Source: Naasia sp. (GTDB taxonomy: Bacteria; Actinomycetota; Actinomycetes; Actinomycetales; Microbacteriaceae). From it: DNA of 64,000 nucleotides. Numbering within the stretch: position 1 is the first letter of the stretch; each line of letters begins with the position of its first letter. The position numbers were made by a program, and so were the translations under genes. The stretch is from positions 62,001 through 126,000 of the forward strand of contig NZ_JAODMK010000016.1 in NCBI RefSeq assembly GCF_025465545.1, in the 5' to 3' direction. Shown piece by piece: positions 51,924 to 59,768 of the stretch. The notes under the pieces were generated by a model, which was not told the origin of the DNA, did no database searches, and saw nothing but the letters and a program-made list of their open reading frames with translations.

Positions 51924-53053
51924 GCGTGGCCGACGCCCCCCAGCACGATGCGGTCTCCGTGCAGATGATCTCCCCCGAGGGACGCTTCGAACCGAACGCG
52001 GCCGCCGAGGAGTTCCTGCCGTACCTGGATCGACTCGACGAGGACCGCCTGCGCACCTTCTATCGAGACATGGCGGTCATCCGGCGCTTCGATGCCGAGG
52101 TGGGTCACCTGCAGCGGCAGGGTCAGCTCGCGCTCTGGGTGCCGAGCCACGGCCAGGAGGCCGCCCAGGTCGGCTCCGGCCATGCCGCCCGGCCGCAGGA
52201 CTCGATCTTCCCGGCGTACCGCGAGCACGCGGTCGCGAAGATCCGCGGCGTCGACCTGATCGACATCGTGCGGATGCTGCGCGGCCTCACGCACGGTGGC
52301 TGGGTGCCGGCGGAGCACGGCAACTTCCACCTCTACACCCTCGTGATCGGCTCGCAGACGCTGCACGCCACCGGCTACGCCATGGGCATCGCCCTCGACG
52401 GAGCGCCCACCGGCGATCCGGAGAAGGACGAGGCCGTCATGGTCTACTTCGGTGACGGGGCGACGTCGCAGGGCGACACCAACGAGGCGATGATCTGGGC
52501 CGCGAGCTACGCGACGCCTCAGGTGTTCTTCCTGCAGAACAACCACTGGGCCATCTCGGTGCCGGTCAGCCGCCAGTCCCGCACTCCCCTCGTGGACCGG
52601 GCCCGCGGGTTCGGACTGCGCTCCACCCGCATCGACGGCAACGACGTGCTCGCGAGCTACGCCGTGACGGCCAAGCAGCTCGACGACGCTCGGGCGGGCC
52701 GGGGCCCCGGCTTCATCGAGGCGATGACCTACCGGATCGGGGCGCACACCACCTCCGACGATCCCACCCGCTACCGCGGCGCCGACGAGCTGAAGTTCTG
52801 GGAGGCGCGCGATCCGATCACCCGGTACCGCCACCACCTCGAGCAGCGGGAGCTGGCGGATGCAGCCTTCTTCGCGGACGTGGAGTCGGAGGCCGCCGAC
52901 CTCGCAGCGGACACCCGGCGGCGCACGCTCGCCCTGGGCACGCCCGGCATCGACCTGATCTTCGACAACGTGTACGCGGAGGACCACCCGGTCCCCCGTG
53001 AGCAGAAGAAGTGGCTGCAGGACTACGAAGCCGGCTTCGGGGAGGCGCGATGA
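51920..53053 (+). CDS. bkdA: 2-oxoacid dehydrogenase E1 alpha subunit
   Basis: A 377-residue TPP-dependent decarboxylase subunit. The TPP/Mg motif GDGATSQGDTNEAM and the following NNHWAISVP are clear, as is YRIGAHTTSDDP, the phosphorylation-loop equivalent. With E1 beta and E2 it forms a branched-chain or pyruvate-type complex; M. tuberculosis Rv2497c-Rv2495c is the counterpart (bkdABC or pdhABC). A GTG at 51926 with GGAG seven bases upstream is an equally good start. It overlaps bkdB by four bases. Confidence 0.93.
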   Translation: MSVADAPQHDAVSVQMISPEGRFEPNAAAEEFLPYLDRLDEDRLRTFYRDMAVIRRFDAEVGHLQRQGQLALWVPSHGQEAAQVGSGHAARPQDSIFPAYREHAVAKIRGVDLIDIVRMLRGLTHGGWVPAEHGNFHLYTLVIGSQTLHATGYAMGIALDGAPTGDPEKDEAVMVYFGDGATSQGDTNEAMIWAASYATPQVFFLQNNHWAISVPVSRQSRTPLVDRARGFGLRSTRIDGNDVLASYAVTAKQLDDARAGRGPGFIEAMTYRIGAHTTSDDPTRYRGADELKFWEARDPITRYRHHLEQRELADAAFFADVESEAADLAADTRRRTLALGTPGIDLIFDNVYAEDHPVPREQKKWLQDYEAGFGEAR

Positions 53054-54024
53054 CGACCTGGACGATGGCCAAGGCCCTCAACCGCGGGCTCGAGGCGGCG
53101 ATGGTCGCCGACGACAAGGTGATCCTGATGGGCGAGGACATCGGCCCGCTCGGCGGCGTCTTCCGCGTGACGGAAGGCCTCTCGGCCCGGTTCGGGACCG
53201 ACCGGGTGCTCGACACGCCCCTCGGCGAGTCCGGCATCGTCGGCGCGGCCATCGGCCTCGCCATGCGCGGCTACCGGCCCGTGTGCGAGATCCAGTTCGA
53301 CGGCTTCATCTATCCCGCATTCGACCAGATCACCTCTCAGCTGGCCAAGCTCACGGCCCGGCACGAGGGCTCTGCCCGGTTCCCGATCGTGATCCGGGTG
53401 CCCTACGGCGGTCACATCGGCGCCGTCGAGCACCACCAGGAGAGCCCGGAGGCGTACTTCGCGCACACCCCGGGCCTGCGCCTCGTCTCGCCGAGCACGC
53501 CGAACGACGCCTACTGGATGATCCAGCAGGCCATCGCCTCCGACGACCCGGTCATGTTCTTCGAGCCGAAGAGCCGCTACTGGCCCAAGGGCGAGGTCGA
53601 TGAGGGCGAGTCCGCCGCTCCCCTGCACACCACCCGGGTGGTGCGCGGGGGCACCGACGTCACCCTCGTCGGCCACGGGGCGATGGTGAGCGTGCTGCTG
53701 CAGGCCGCAGAGGTCGCGGCAGGCGAGGGCACGAGCATCGAGGTCGTCGACCTCCGCTCGCTGTCGCCGGTCGACTACGGACCGCTGCTCAAGTCCGTGG
53801 AGAAGACGGGCCGGCTCGTGGTCGCGCAGGAGGCGCCCGGCTTCGCGAGCGTCGGCTCGGAGATCGCGGCCACCATCGCGGAGCGGGCGTTCTACGCGCT
53901 CGAGGCCCCGGTGCTGCGCGTCTCGGGCTTCGACGCGCCCTTCCCGCCCGCCAAGCTCGAATCCCTCTACCTTCCCGACGCCGACCGCGTGCTCGATGCG
54001 GTCGACCGCGCACTCAACTACTAG
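53050..54024 (+). CDS. bkdB: 2-oxoacid dehydrogenase E1 beta subunit
   Basis: A 324-residue transketolase-like subunit that completes the E1 active site. The TPP-binding glutamate region is [11 protein letters not shown], then [15 protein letters not shown] and [15 protein letters not shown]. The C-terminal domain (about 195-320) has DLRSLSPVD and EEAPGF-like motifs ([13 protein letters not shown]). ATGA overlap with E1 alpha; 10 bases before the E2 gene. Confidence 0.96.
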   Translation: MTTWTMAKALNRGLEAAMVADDKVILMGEDIGPLGGVFRVTEGLSARFGTDRVLDTPLGESGIVGAAIGLAMRGYRPVCEIQFDGFIYPAFDQITSQLAKLTARHEGSARFPIVIRVPYGGHIGAVEHHQESPEAYFAHTPGLRLVSPSTPNDAYWMIQQAIASDDPVMFFEPKSRYWPKGEVDEGESAAPLHTTRVVRGGTDVTLVGHGAMVSVLLQAAEVAAGEGTSIEVVDLRSLSPVDYGPLLKSVEKTGRLVVAQEAPGFASVGSEIAATIAERAFYALEAPVLRVSGFDAPFPPAKLESLYLPDADRVLDAVDRALNY

Positions 54025-54034
54025 GAGGCCGCGG

Positions 54035-55330
54035 ATGAGCACGGCGAAGTTCAACCTGCCCGACGTGGGCGAGGGCCTCACCGAGGCCGAGATCGTGGCG
54101 TGGAGGGTCGCCCCCGGCGACACCGTCGAGGTCAACCAGGTGATCGTGGAGATCGAGACCGCCAAGTCCCTCGTCGAGCTCCCCTCCCCCTACGCGGGCG
54201 TCGTCAGCGAGCTGCTGGTGGCCGAGGGCGACACCGTCGAGGTGGGCACGCCCATCATCACGGTGACGGCCGAGGGTGCACAGCTCTCCTCCCCGCTCAC
54301 CACCCCGGCCCAGGCGGCACTGCCCGGCGAGGTGCAGGTGACCGAGGGCAACGAGGACACCCAGCTCGAGTCCGGCAGCGTGCTCGTCGGCTACGGCACG
54401 GGCGGCCACGCCGTCACCCGCCGCTCCGGCCGCCGCGCGGCGCCCGCCGCACCGACCGGCCCGCTCGGCGGCACGGTCGTGGCGAAGCCGCCCATCCGCA
54501 AGTTCGCCAAGGAGCTCGGCGTCGACCTGGGCACGGTCACCGCGACCGGCTCCCGCGGCGAGGTGACCCGCGACGACGTCATCCGGCACGCCTCCCAGGC
54601 CAGCGTGTTCCGCAACATCCAGACCCCGGAGTGGCCGGAGTCGCGCGAGGAGCGCATCCCCGTGAAGGGCGTGCGCAAGGCGATCGCGGCCGCGATGGTG
54701 TCCAGCGCGTTCACCGCCCCGCACGTGAGCCTGTTCGTCGACGTCGATGCCAGTCGCACCATGGAGTTCGTCAAGCGTCTGAAGGCCTCCCCCGACTTCG
54801 CCGGGGTCAAGGTCTCACCGCTGCTGATCATGGCCAAGGCGATCATCTGGGCCGTCCGGCGCAACCCCACGGTGAACAGCACCTGGACCGACCGCGAGAT
54901 CATCGTGCACCACTACGTGAACCTCGGGATCGCGGCGGCGACGCCTCGCGGCCTGATCGTGCCGAACGTCAAGGACGCGCAGGACATGTCGCTCCTGACC
55001 CTGGCCGCCGCACTGGAGAATCTCACCCTCACCGCCCGTGACGGCAAGACCCAGCCGAGCGACATGGCGGACGGCACCATCACCATCACCAACATCGGCA
55101 GCTTCGGCATGGACACGGGGACCCCGATCCTCAACCCGGGCGAGGTCACGATCGTCGCGCTCGGCGCGATCCGGCAGAAGCCGTGGGTGGTGGACGGCGA
55201 GGTGCTCCCCCGCTACGTGACGACGATCGGCGCGAGCTTCGATCACCGGATCGTCGACGGGGACGTGGCCAGCAGGTTCGTGGCGGACGTGGCGAGCGTG
55301 ATGGAAGAGCCGGCGCTGCTCCTCGACTGA
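54035..55330 (+). CDS. bkdC: Dihydrolipoamide acyltransferase (E2)
   Basis: A 431-residue E2. There is one lipoyl domain (about 1-80) with the modified lysine K44 in ETAKS, an Ala/Pro hinge, and a peripheral-subunit-binding domain (about 160-197: [21 protein letters not shown]). The acyltransferase core (about 210-431) has the catalytic histidine and aspartate in [10 protein letters not shown]. It transfers the acyl group to CoA. No E3 (lipoamide dehydrogenase) gene follows, so E3 must be supplied from elsewhere. GGAGG precedes the ATG. Confidence 0.95.
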   Translation: MSTAKFNLPDVGEGLTEAEIVAWRVAPGDTVEVNQVIVEIETAKSLVELPSPYAGVVSELLVAEGDTVEVGTPIITVTAEGAQLSSPLTTPAQAALPGEVQVTEGNEDTQLESGSVLVGYGTGGHAVTRRSGRRAAPAAPTGPLGGTVVAKPPIRKFAKELGVDLGTVTATGSRGEVTRDDVIRHASQASVFRNIQTPEWPESREERIPVKGVRKAIAAAMVSSAFTAPHVSLFVDVDASRTMEFVKRLKASPDFAGVKVSPLLIMAKAIIWAVRRNPTVNSTWTDREIIVHHYVNLGIAAATPRGLIVPNVKDAQDMSLLTLAAALENLTLTARDGKTQPSDMADGTITITNIGSFGMDTGTPILNPGEVTIVALGAIRQKPWVVDGEVLPRYVTTIGASFDHRIVDGDVASRFVADVASVMEEPALLLD

Positions 55331-55336
55331 GCGACT

Positions 55337-55366
55337 TTGACAACCATTATCAATAACGGCTAGCGT
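55337..55366 (+). promoter_or_regulatory. Zur-regulated promoter of the znu operon
   Basis: A -35 TTGACA (55337-55342) and a -10 TAGCGT (55361-55366) are separated by 18 bases. The 15-mer TGACAACCATTATCA (55338-55352) overlaps the -35 and matches the Zur-box pattern TGAnAAnnnTTnTCA. Zur binding there would block RNA polymerase. Confidence 0.78.
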
Positions 55367-55426
55367 CGGGACGGCGCGGCTCGCGCCCTCGGCACGTCCG
55401 AGCCGTCCCCCTGCACCGAAGGCCGC

Positions 55427-56314
55427 ATGCGCTTCCTCCTGCTCCCCGCCCTCGCGCTCCTGGCGCCGGCGCTGGTGGCCTGCGGTGCGTCACCCGCTGA
55501 GAGCGACCCCCGCCCCTCGGTCGTCGCCTCCACCGACGTCTATGCATCCGTGGCCACCGCGATCGGCGGCGACCGGATCCGGGTCACCTCGATCCTCTCC
55601 GGCGACAGGGATCCGCACGAGTACCAGGCCTCGGCGCGGGACCTCCTCGCCGTCTCGCGGGCGGACGTGGTGATCCGCAACGGCGGCGGGTACGACTCCT
55701 TCCTCGACCCGATGCTCCAGGTGGACACCGATGTGCTCGACACGGCCGCACTGATCGGGTTCGACCCCGAGTCGGAAGGCATCGCCGGCAATGAGCACCT
55801 CTGGTACGCCCTGCCCGTCATGGGCGGCGTCGCCGACGCGCTGGCGGAGCAGCTTGCCGACATCGATCCCTCGGGCGCAGAGCTCTACCGGGACAACCTC
55901 CTCGCCTTCGACTCCCGCCTTGCCGAGCTCGAGGGGCGGGTCGCCGCGCTGTCGGAGGAGGAGGACCCGGCCTCCGGCGTACTCGTCACGGAGCCGGTGC
56001 CGCTCCATCTGCTCGCCGACCTCGGCCTCGAGGACCGCACTCCCCCGCAGTTCTCGCAGGCTGTCGAGGAGGACGGCGACGTCGCTCCCCAGGTGCTCGC
56101 CTCTGTGCTCCACCTCGTCCGGGGCGGGAGGCTCGCCTTCCTCGCGTACAACCCGCAGACCGCGACCGCTCAGACCGAGCAGGTGCGGGGGGCGGCGGAG
56201 GCGGCCGGTCTCCCGGTGGTCGAGTTCACCGAGACGCTGCCAGCGGGACTGACCTACCTCGACTGGATGAGCGCCAACATCGAGCACGTCGCCTCGGTGC
56301 TCGGAGCCGACTGA
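55427..56314 (+). CDS. znuA: Metal ABC transporter substrate-binding lipoprotein (ZnuA-like)
   Basis: A 295-residue cluster A-I metal-binding lipoprotein with a signal peptide and lipobox LVAC (C19). Candidate ligands are H64 (DPHEY), H124 (NEHLW), E189 (TEPVP) and a carboxylate near ETLPAG. The third ligand is Glu, as in Mn-binding PsaA types, and there is no His-rich loop. The Zur box upstream and the zur gene in the operon favour zinc. GAAGG precedes the ATG. Confidence 0.9.
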   Translation: MRFLLLPALALLAPALVACGASPAESDPRPSVVASTDVYASVATAIGGDRIRVTSILSGDRDPHEYQASARDLLAVSRADVVIRNGGGYDSFLDPMLQVDTDVLDTAALIGFDPESEGIAGNEHLWYALPVMGGVADALAEQLADIDPSGAELYRDNLLAFDSRLAELEGRVAALSEEEDPASGVLVTEPVPLHLLADLGLEDRTPPQFSQAVEEDGDVAPQVLASVLHLVRGGRLAFLAYNPQTATAQTEQVRGAAEAAGLPVVEFTETLPAGLTYLDWMSANIEHVASVLGAD

Positions 56315-56330
56315 GGATGCCGGAGCTTCC

Positions 56331-57134
56331 GTGGTGATACCAAGCGCGGGCTCCCCCGCCCCGGCGCTCGAGCTGTCGGCCGCAACCCTGGAGCTGGGCG
56401 GGCGCGTCCTGTGGCGCGACCTGGACCTGCGCCTGGCGCCGGGTGAGTTCCTCGCCGTCCTCGGACCGAACGGCGCGGGCAAGTCCAGCCTGCTGCGCGC
56501 CGTCCTGGGCCAGCAGCCCCTCGCATCCGGGGCGGTGCGGGCGCTCGGACGGCCCATCACACGGGGACGGGAGGACATCGGGTACATCCCCCAGCAGCGC
56601 CTGTTCGACCGGGACACCGCGCTGCGCACTCGGGACCTCGTCGCGCTGGGGCTCGACGGCACGCGGTTCGGCCCCGGGTGGCCGTCCCGCGGACGGCGGC
56701 AGGCGATTGACGCGGCACTGGAGCGGACCGGCCTTCTCGACCGGTCCCGCGCCCCTCTCGGCCTGCTCTCGGGCGGCGAGCAGCAGCGCGCCCGGATCTC
56801 CCAGGCCCTCGTCTCCGCGCCGGGCCTGCTGCTCTGCGACGAACCCCTGCTCTCCCTCGACCTTGCGCATCAGCGGGCGGTGAGCGACGCCATCGACGGT
56901 CACCGCCGTGAAACCAGCGCGGGAGTCGTCATGGTGACCCACGACATCAACCCGGTCCTCGGCCTGGTCGACAAGGTCCTCTACCTGGCGGCCGGGCGGC
57001 ACCTCGTGGGACCCCCGACCGACGTGCTGCGCACCGAGGTGCTCAGCGATCTCTACGGCACCCACGTGGACGTGCTGAACGTGCACGGCAGGATCGTCGT
57101 GGTGGGCCCGCCCTCCGAGTCGGGATCGCCCTGA
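56331..57134 (+). CDS. znuC: Metal ABC transporter ATP-binding protein
   Basis: A 267-residue ATPase. Walker A is GPNGAGKSS, the signature is LSGGEQQRARI, Walker B is LLLCDEPLLSLD, and the switch histidine lies in VTHDIN. It energises the importer with the permease encoded next. The start is a GTG at 56331; another GTG follows immediately. Ends with a TGATGG overlap into znuB. Confidence 0.93.
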   Translation: MVIPSAGSPAPALELSAATLELGGRVLWRDLDLRLAPGEFLAVLGPNGAGKSSLLRAVLGQQPLASGAVRALGRPITRGREDIGYIPQQRLFDRDTALRTRDLVALGLDGTRFGPGWPSRGRRQAIDAALERTGLLDRSRAPLGLLSGGEQQRARISQALVSAPGLLLCDEPLLSLDLAHQRAVSDAIDGHRRETSAGVVMVTHDINPVLGLVDKVLYLAAGRHLVGPPTDVLRTEVLSDLYGTHVDVLNVHGRIVVVGPPSESGSP

Positions 57135-58009
57135 TGGCCGACTGGATCGCCCAGCTCTGGGGCACGCTCTTCAACTTCGACGACTACGGCGCACTGCTCC
57201 TGCTGCTGCGCAACTCGATCCTCGCGGGCGCGGTGCTCGGCGTCGTCGGCGGGCTCGTCGGCTACTTCGTGATGCACCGTGACCTCGCCTTCGCCGTGCA
57301 CGGCATCAGCGAGCTCTCCTTCGCGGGAGCCTCCGCGGCACTGCTCTTCGGTGCGAACGTGGTCGTGGGGTCTCTCGCCGGGTCGCTGCTCGCTGCCCTC
57401 CTGATCGGGGTCCTCGGCACCCGCGCCCGGGAGCGGAACTCCGTGATCGGGGTGGTGATGCCGTTCGGGCTGGGACTCGGGATCCTGTTCCTCGCCCTCT
57501 ACCAGGGGCGCGCCTCGAACAAGTTCGGCCTGCTGACGGGGCAGATCGTGGCGGTGGACAGCCCGGAGCTGGTGGTGCTGCTCACCGTCTCCGCCGTGGT
57601 CCTGGTGGCGCTGGCGGTGCTCTGGCGCCCCCTGCTCTTCGCGAGCGTGGACGAGGACGTCGCCGCCGCGCGCGGGGTGCCGGTCCGGGCGCTCTCCATC
57701 GCGTTCCTCCTGCTCCTGGGCCTCGCCACCGCCGTCGCGATCCACATCCTCGGCGCACTGCTCGTGCTCTCGCTGCTGGTGACCCCCGCGGCCGCGGCCA
57801 TGCGGGTGGCGTCCTCTCCCCCGGTCGTCGTCTCGCTCAGCGTGCTGTTCGCCCTCACGGCGATGGTCGGCGGGATCCTGCTCGCGCTGGGCGCATCCAT
57901 CCCGATCAGCCCCTACGTGACCACGATCTCGTTCCTTCTCTACCTCGGCTGCCGCATCGTCGGCGCCCGGCGGAGGCCTCGCGGGGCCCGCCTACACTGG
58001 GCGCGATGA
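57134..58009 (+). CDS. znuB: Metal ABC transporter permease
   Basis: A 291-residue permease with about eight membrane helices, family ABC-3. Conserved segments: HRDLAFAVHGISELSFAGA, GRASNKFGLLTGQI and ALGASIPISPY. The start overlaps the znuC stop by one base. Its last 17 bases contain the putative -10 of zur. Confidence 0.94.
   Translation: MADWIAQLWGTLFNFDDYGALLLLLRNSILAGAVLGVVGGLVGYFVMHRDLAFAVHGISELSFAGASAALLFGANVVVGSLAGSLLAALLIGVLGTRARERNSVIGVVMPFGLGLGILFLALYQGRASNKFGLLTGQIVAVDSPELVVLLTVSAVVLVALAVLWRPLLFASVDEDVAAARGVPVRALSIAFLLLLGLATAVAIHILGALLVLSLLVTPAAAAMRVASSPPVVVSLSVLFALTAMVGGILLALGASIPISPYVTTISFLLYLGCRIVGARRRPRGARLHWAR
57993..57998 (+). promoter_or_regulatory. -10 box of zur inside znuB (leaderless)
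   Basis: TACACT, 7 bases before the zur ATG at 58006 and within the znuB reading frame. It could give zur a Zur-independent transcript. Confidence 0.45.
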
Positions 58010-58425
58010 AGCGCAACACCTGGCAGCGGCAGGCGGTGCGGTCCGCCCTCGGCGAGTCCGCGGGCTTCGTGTCCGCCCAGGAGCTGCACGCCTCCCTGCG
58101 CGATGCGGGCTCTCCCATCGGGCTGGCCACCGTCTACCGTGCGCTCGCCGACCTCGCCGTCGAGGGGGACGCCGACTCGCTGCAGTCGGTGGAGGGCGAG
58201 AGCCTCTACCGGGCCTGCGCCTCGCCCCGGCATCATCACCACCTCATCTGCCGCAGCTGCGGAACCACGGTCGAGGTGGAGGCGGACGATGTGGAGGAGT
58301 GGGCCGCTGCGACCGCCGCGCGGCACGGCTTCACCGAGCCGCGCCATGTCATCGACGTGTTCGGGCTGTGCGCCGCCTGCACCTCAGCGGGGCCGCGTGT
58401 TGCGGCGAGCCCCCCGAGTCCGTAG
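58006..58425 (+). CDS. zur: Fur-family zinc uptake regulator Zur
   Basis: A 139-residue Fur-family repressor. The winged-helix DNA-binding domain (about 1-80) has GLATVYRALADLA; the hinge and dimerisation domain carry the HHHHLICRSCG metal-binding stretch and the second cysteine pair CAAC near the end, forming the structural zinc site. It probably represses the promoter at 55337 when zinc is replete. It overlaps znuB by four bases. FurA or Mur are less likely given context. Confidence 0.92.
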   Translation: MKRNTWQRQAVRSALGESAGFVSAQELHASLRDAGSPIGLATVYRALADLAVEGDADSLQSVEGESLYRACASPRHHHHLICRSCGTTVEVEADDVEEWAAATAARHGFTEPRHVIDVFGLCAACTSAGPRVAASPPSP

Positions 58426-58548
58426 CATTGACGGTCGGCCGTCGGGTCCGAACCGACGGCAGCGCCCCCAGCAGGCTTCTCGCCTACGGGTGTGCGCAGA
58501 CAAGGGATCTTGGGCGGAGCCGATCGGCTTCGCGGTATTGGAGGAATC

Positions 58549-58785
58549 ATGGCAGCAGTCTGCCAAGTGACCGGAGCGGTTCCCGGCTTCGGACACAACA
58601 TCTCGCACTCGCACCGCCGCACCAAGCGGCGCTTCGACCCGAACGTGCAGCGGCGCAAGTACTACGTGCCATCGCTCCGGCGCAACATCACGCTGAACGT
58701 GAGCGCCAAGGGGATCAAGGTCATTGACGTGCGCGGCATCGAGTCCGTCGTCAAGGACATGCTGGCCCGTGGGGAGAAGATCTGA
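58549..58785 (+). CDS. rpmB: 50S ribosomal protein L28 (zinc-free form)
   Basis: A 78-residue protein. [17 protein letters not shown] and [15 protein letters not shown] are family motifs. It has a single cysteine and lacks the CxxC pairs of the zinc-binding C+ form. GGAGG precedes the ATG at 58549. The 123 bases upstream hold no Zur box. First gene of rpmB-rpmG-rpsN. Confidence 0.97.
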   Translation: MAAVCQVTGAVPGFGHNISHSHRRTKRRFDPNVQRRKYYVPSLRRNITLNVSAKGIKVIDVRGIESVVKDMLARGEKI

Positions 58786-58952
58786 TGGCACGCCAGCAGG
58801 ACGTCCGCCCGATCATCAAACTCCGTTCCACGGCCGGCACCGGGTACACCTATGTGACCCGCAAGAACCGCCGCAACAACCCCGACCGCATCGTGCTCAA
58901 GAAGTACGACCCGGTTATCCGCAAGCACGTCGAATTCCGCGAGGAGCGGTAA
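58785..58952 (+). CDS. rpmG: 50S ribosomal protein L33 (zinc-free form)
   Basis: A 55-residue protein starting [20 protein letters not shown], ending FREER. It has no cysteines (C- paralogue). The ATG overlaps the rpmB stop by one base and the stop lies two bases before rpsN. Family motifs [13 protein letters not shown] and LKKYDP are clear. Confidence 0.97.
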   Translation: MARQQDVRPIIKLRSTAGTGYTYVTRKNRRNNPDRIVLKKYDPVIRKHVEFREER

Positions 58953-58954
58953 CT

Positions 58955-59260
58955 ATGGCCAAGAAGAGCAAGATCGCGCGCAACGAGCAGCGCAAGGTGA
59001 TCGTCGACCGCTGGGCCGCCAAGCGGCTCGAGCTGAAGAAGGCACTCATCGCCCCCACCTCCACCGACGAGCAGCGCGAGGAGGCCCGCCTGGGCCTGCA
59101 GAAGATGCCGCGCGACGCATCGCCGGTCCGCCTGCGGAACCGGGACGCCGTCGACGGCCGTCCCCGTGGCAACCTCAGCAAGTTCGGAATCTCCCGTGTG
59201 CGTTTCCGCGATATGGCCCATCGGGGCGAATTGCCTGGTATCACGAAGTCAAGCTGGTAA
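58955..59260 (+). CDS. rpsN: 30S ribosomal protein S14 (zinc-free form)
   Basis: A 101-residue long-form S14, ending [28 protein letters not shown] is the family core. It has no cysteines, unlike the 61-residue zinc form. In actinobacteria such C- paralogues often replace zinc forms when zinc is scarce. Followed by a 9-bp hairpin. Confidence 0.96.
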   Translation: MAKKSKIARNEQRKVIVDRWAAKRLELKKALIAPTSTDEQREEARLGLQKMPRDASPVRLRNRDAVDGRPRGNLSKFGISRVRFRDMAHRGELPGITKSSW

Positions 59261-59266
59261 GTTACT

Positions 59267-59288
59267 GGGCGGTCACGCTTGACCGCCC
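59267..59288 (+). terminator. Hairpin terminator after rpsN
   Basis: GGGCGGTCA and TGACCGCCC form a perfect 9-bp stem with a CGCT loop, 6 bases after the rpsN stop. There is no T-run. Confidence 0.6.
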
Positions 59289-59369
59289 GGGCTTCCTGCC
59301 CCCATCGTGATACACGTCAAACGAAGGCCGTCTTTCCCAGGATGGCGACAGTCCGAGGAGGACACATAT

Positions 59370-59651
59370 ATGGCATCCCTGAACCGCACCGATCTCGTCG
59401 CCGCTGTGGCTGCTGAGTCCGGCCAGAGCCAGTCCGCAGTCAACGGCGTCCTCGACGCCCTCTTCTCAACCCTGGCCAAGTCGGTCGGCGAGGGCACCAA
59501 GGTCACCATCCCGGGTTGGCTCGCAGTCGAGCAGACCTCGCGGGCTGCGCGCACCGGTCGGAACCCGCAGACCGGTGAGCCGATCGAGATCGCCGCGAGC
59601 AAGGGCGTCAAGATCAGCGCCGGAAGCAAGCTGAAGGCCGCCGCCAAGTAG
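59370..59651 (+). CDS. hup: HU family DNA-binding protein
   Basis: A 93-residue nucleoid protein. MASLNRTDLVAAVAAESG at the start, the GRNPQTGEPIEI arm motif and ASKGVKISAGSKLK at the end fit HU/IHF. It is the short form, without the Lys/Ala-rich tail of mycobacterial HupB. GGAGG precedes the ATG 59370. Ends with a strong terminator. Confidence 0.96.
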   Translation: MASLNRTDLVAAVAAESGQSQSAVNGVLDALFSTLAKSVGEGTKVTIPGWLAVEQTSRAARTGRNPQTGEPIEIAASKGVKISAGSKLKAAAK

Positions 59652-59662
59652 CACGAGTGCTC

Positions 59663-59700
59663 AGAGAGGGGACGCGCGGTTCGCCGCGCGTCCCCTCTCT
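59663..59700 (+). terminator. Strong terminator after hup
   Basis: A perfect 17-bp stem (59663-59679 with 59684-59700) closes on a TTCG tetraloop. It is followed by CGTCTCC, a weak pyrimidine tract. Confidence 0.88.
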
Positions 59701-59755
59701 CGTCTCCCCGGGACTCGACGCTGCCGAACGCGCCGGTCGCCGAGTGGTCGCCGCC

Positions 59756-59761
59756 TAGGCT
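59756..59761 (+). promoter_or_regulatory. -10 box of the CopD-like gene (leaderless)
   Basis: TAGGCT, 7 bases before the GTG at 59769. No Shine-Dalgarno is present. Confidence 0.5.
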
Positions 59762-59768
59762 TGCGGAC

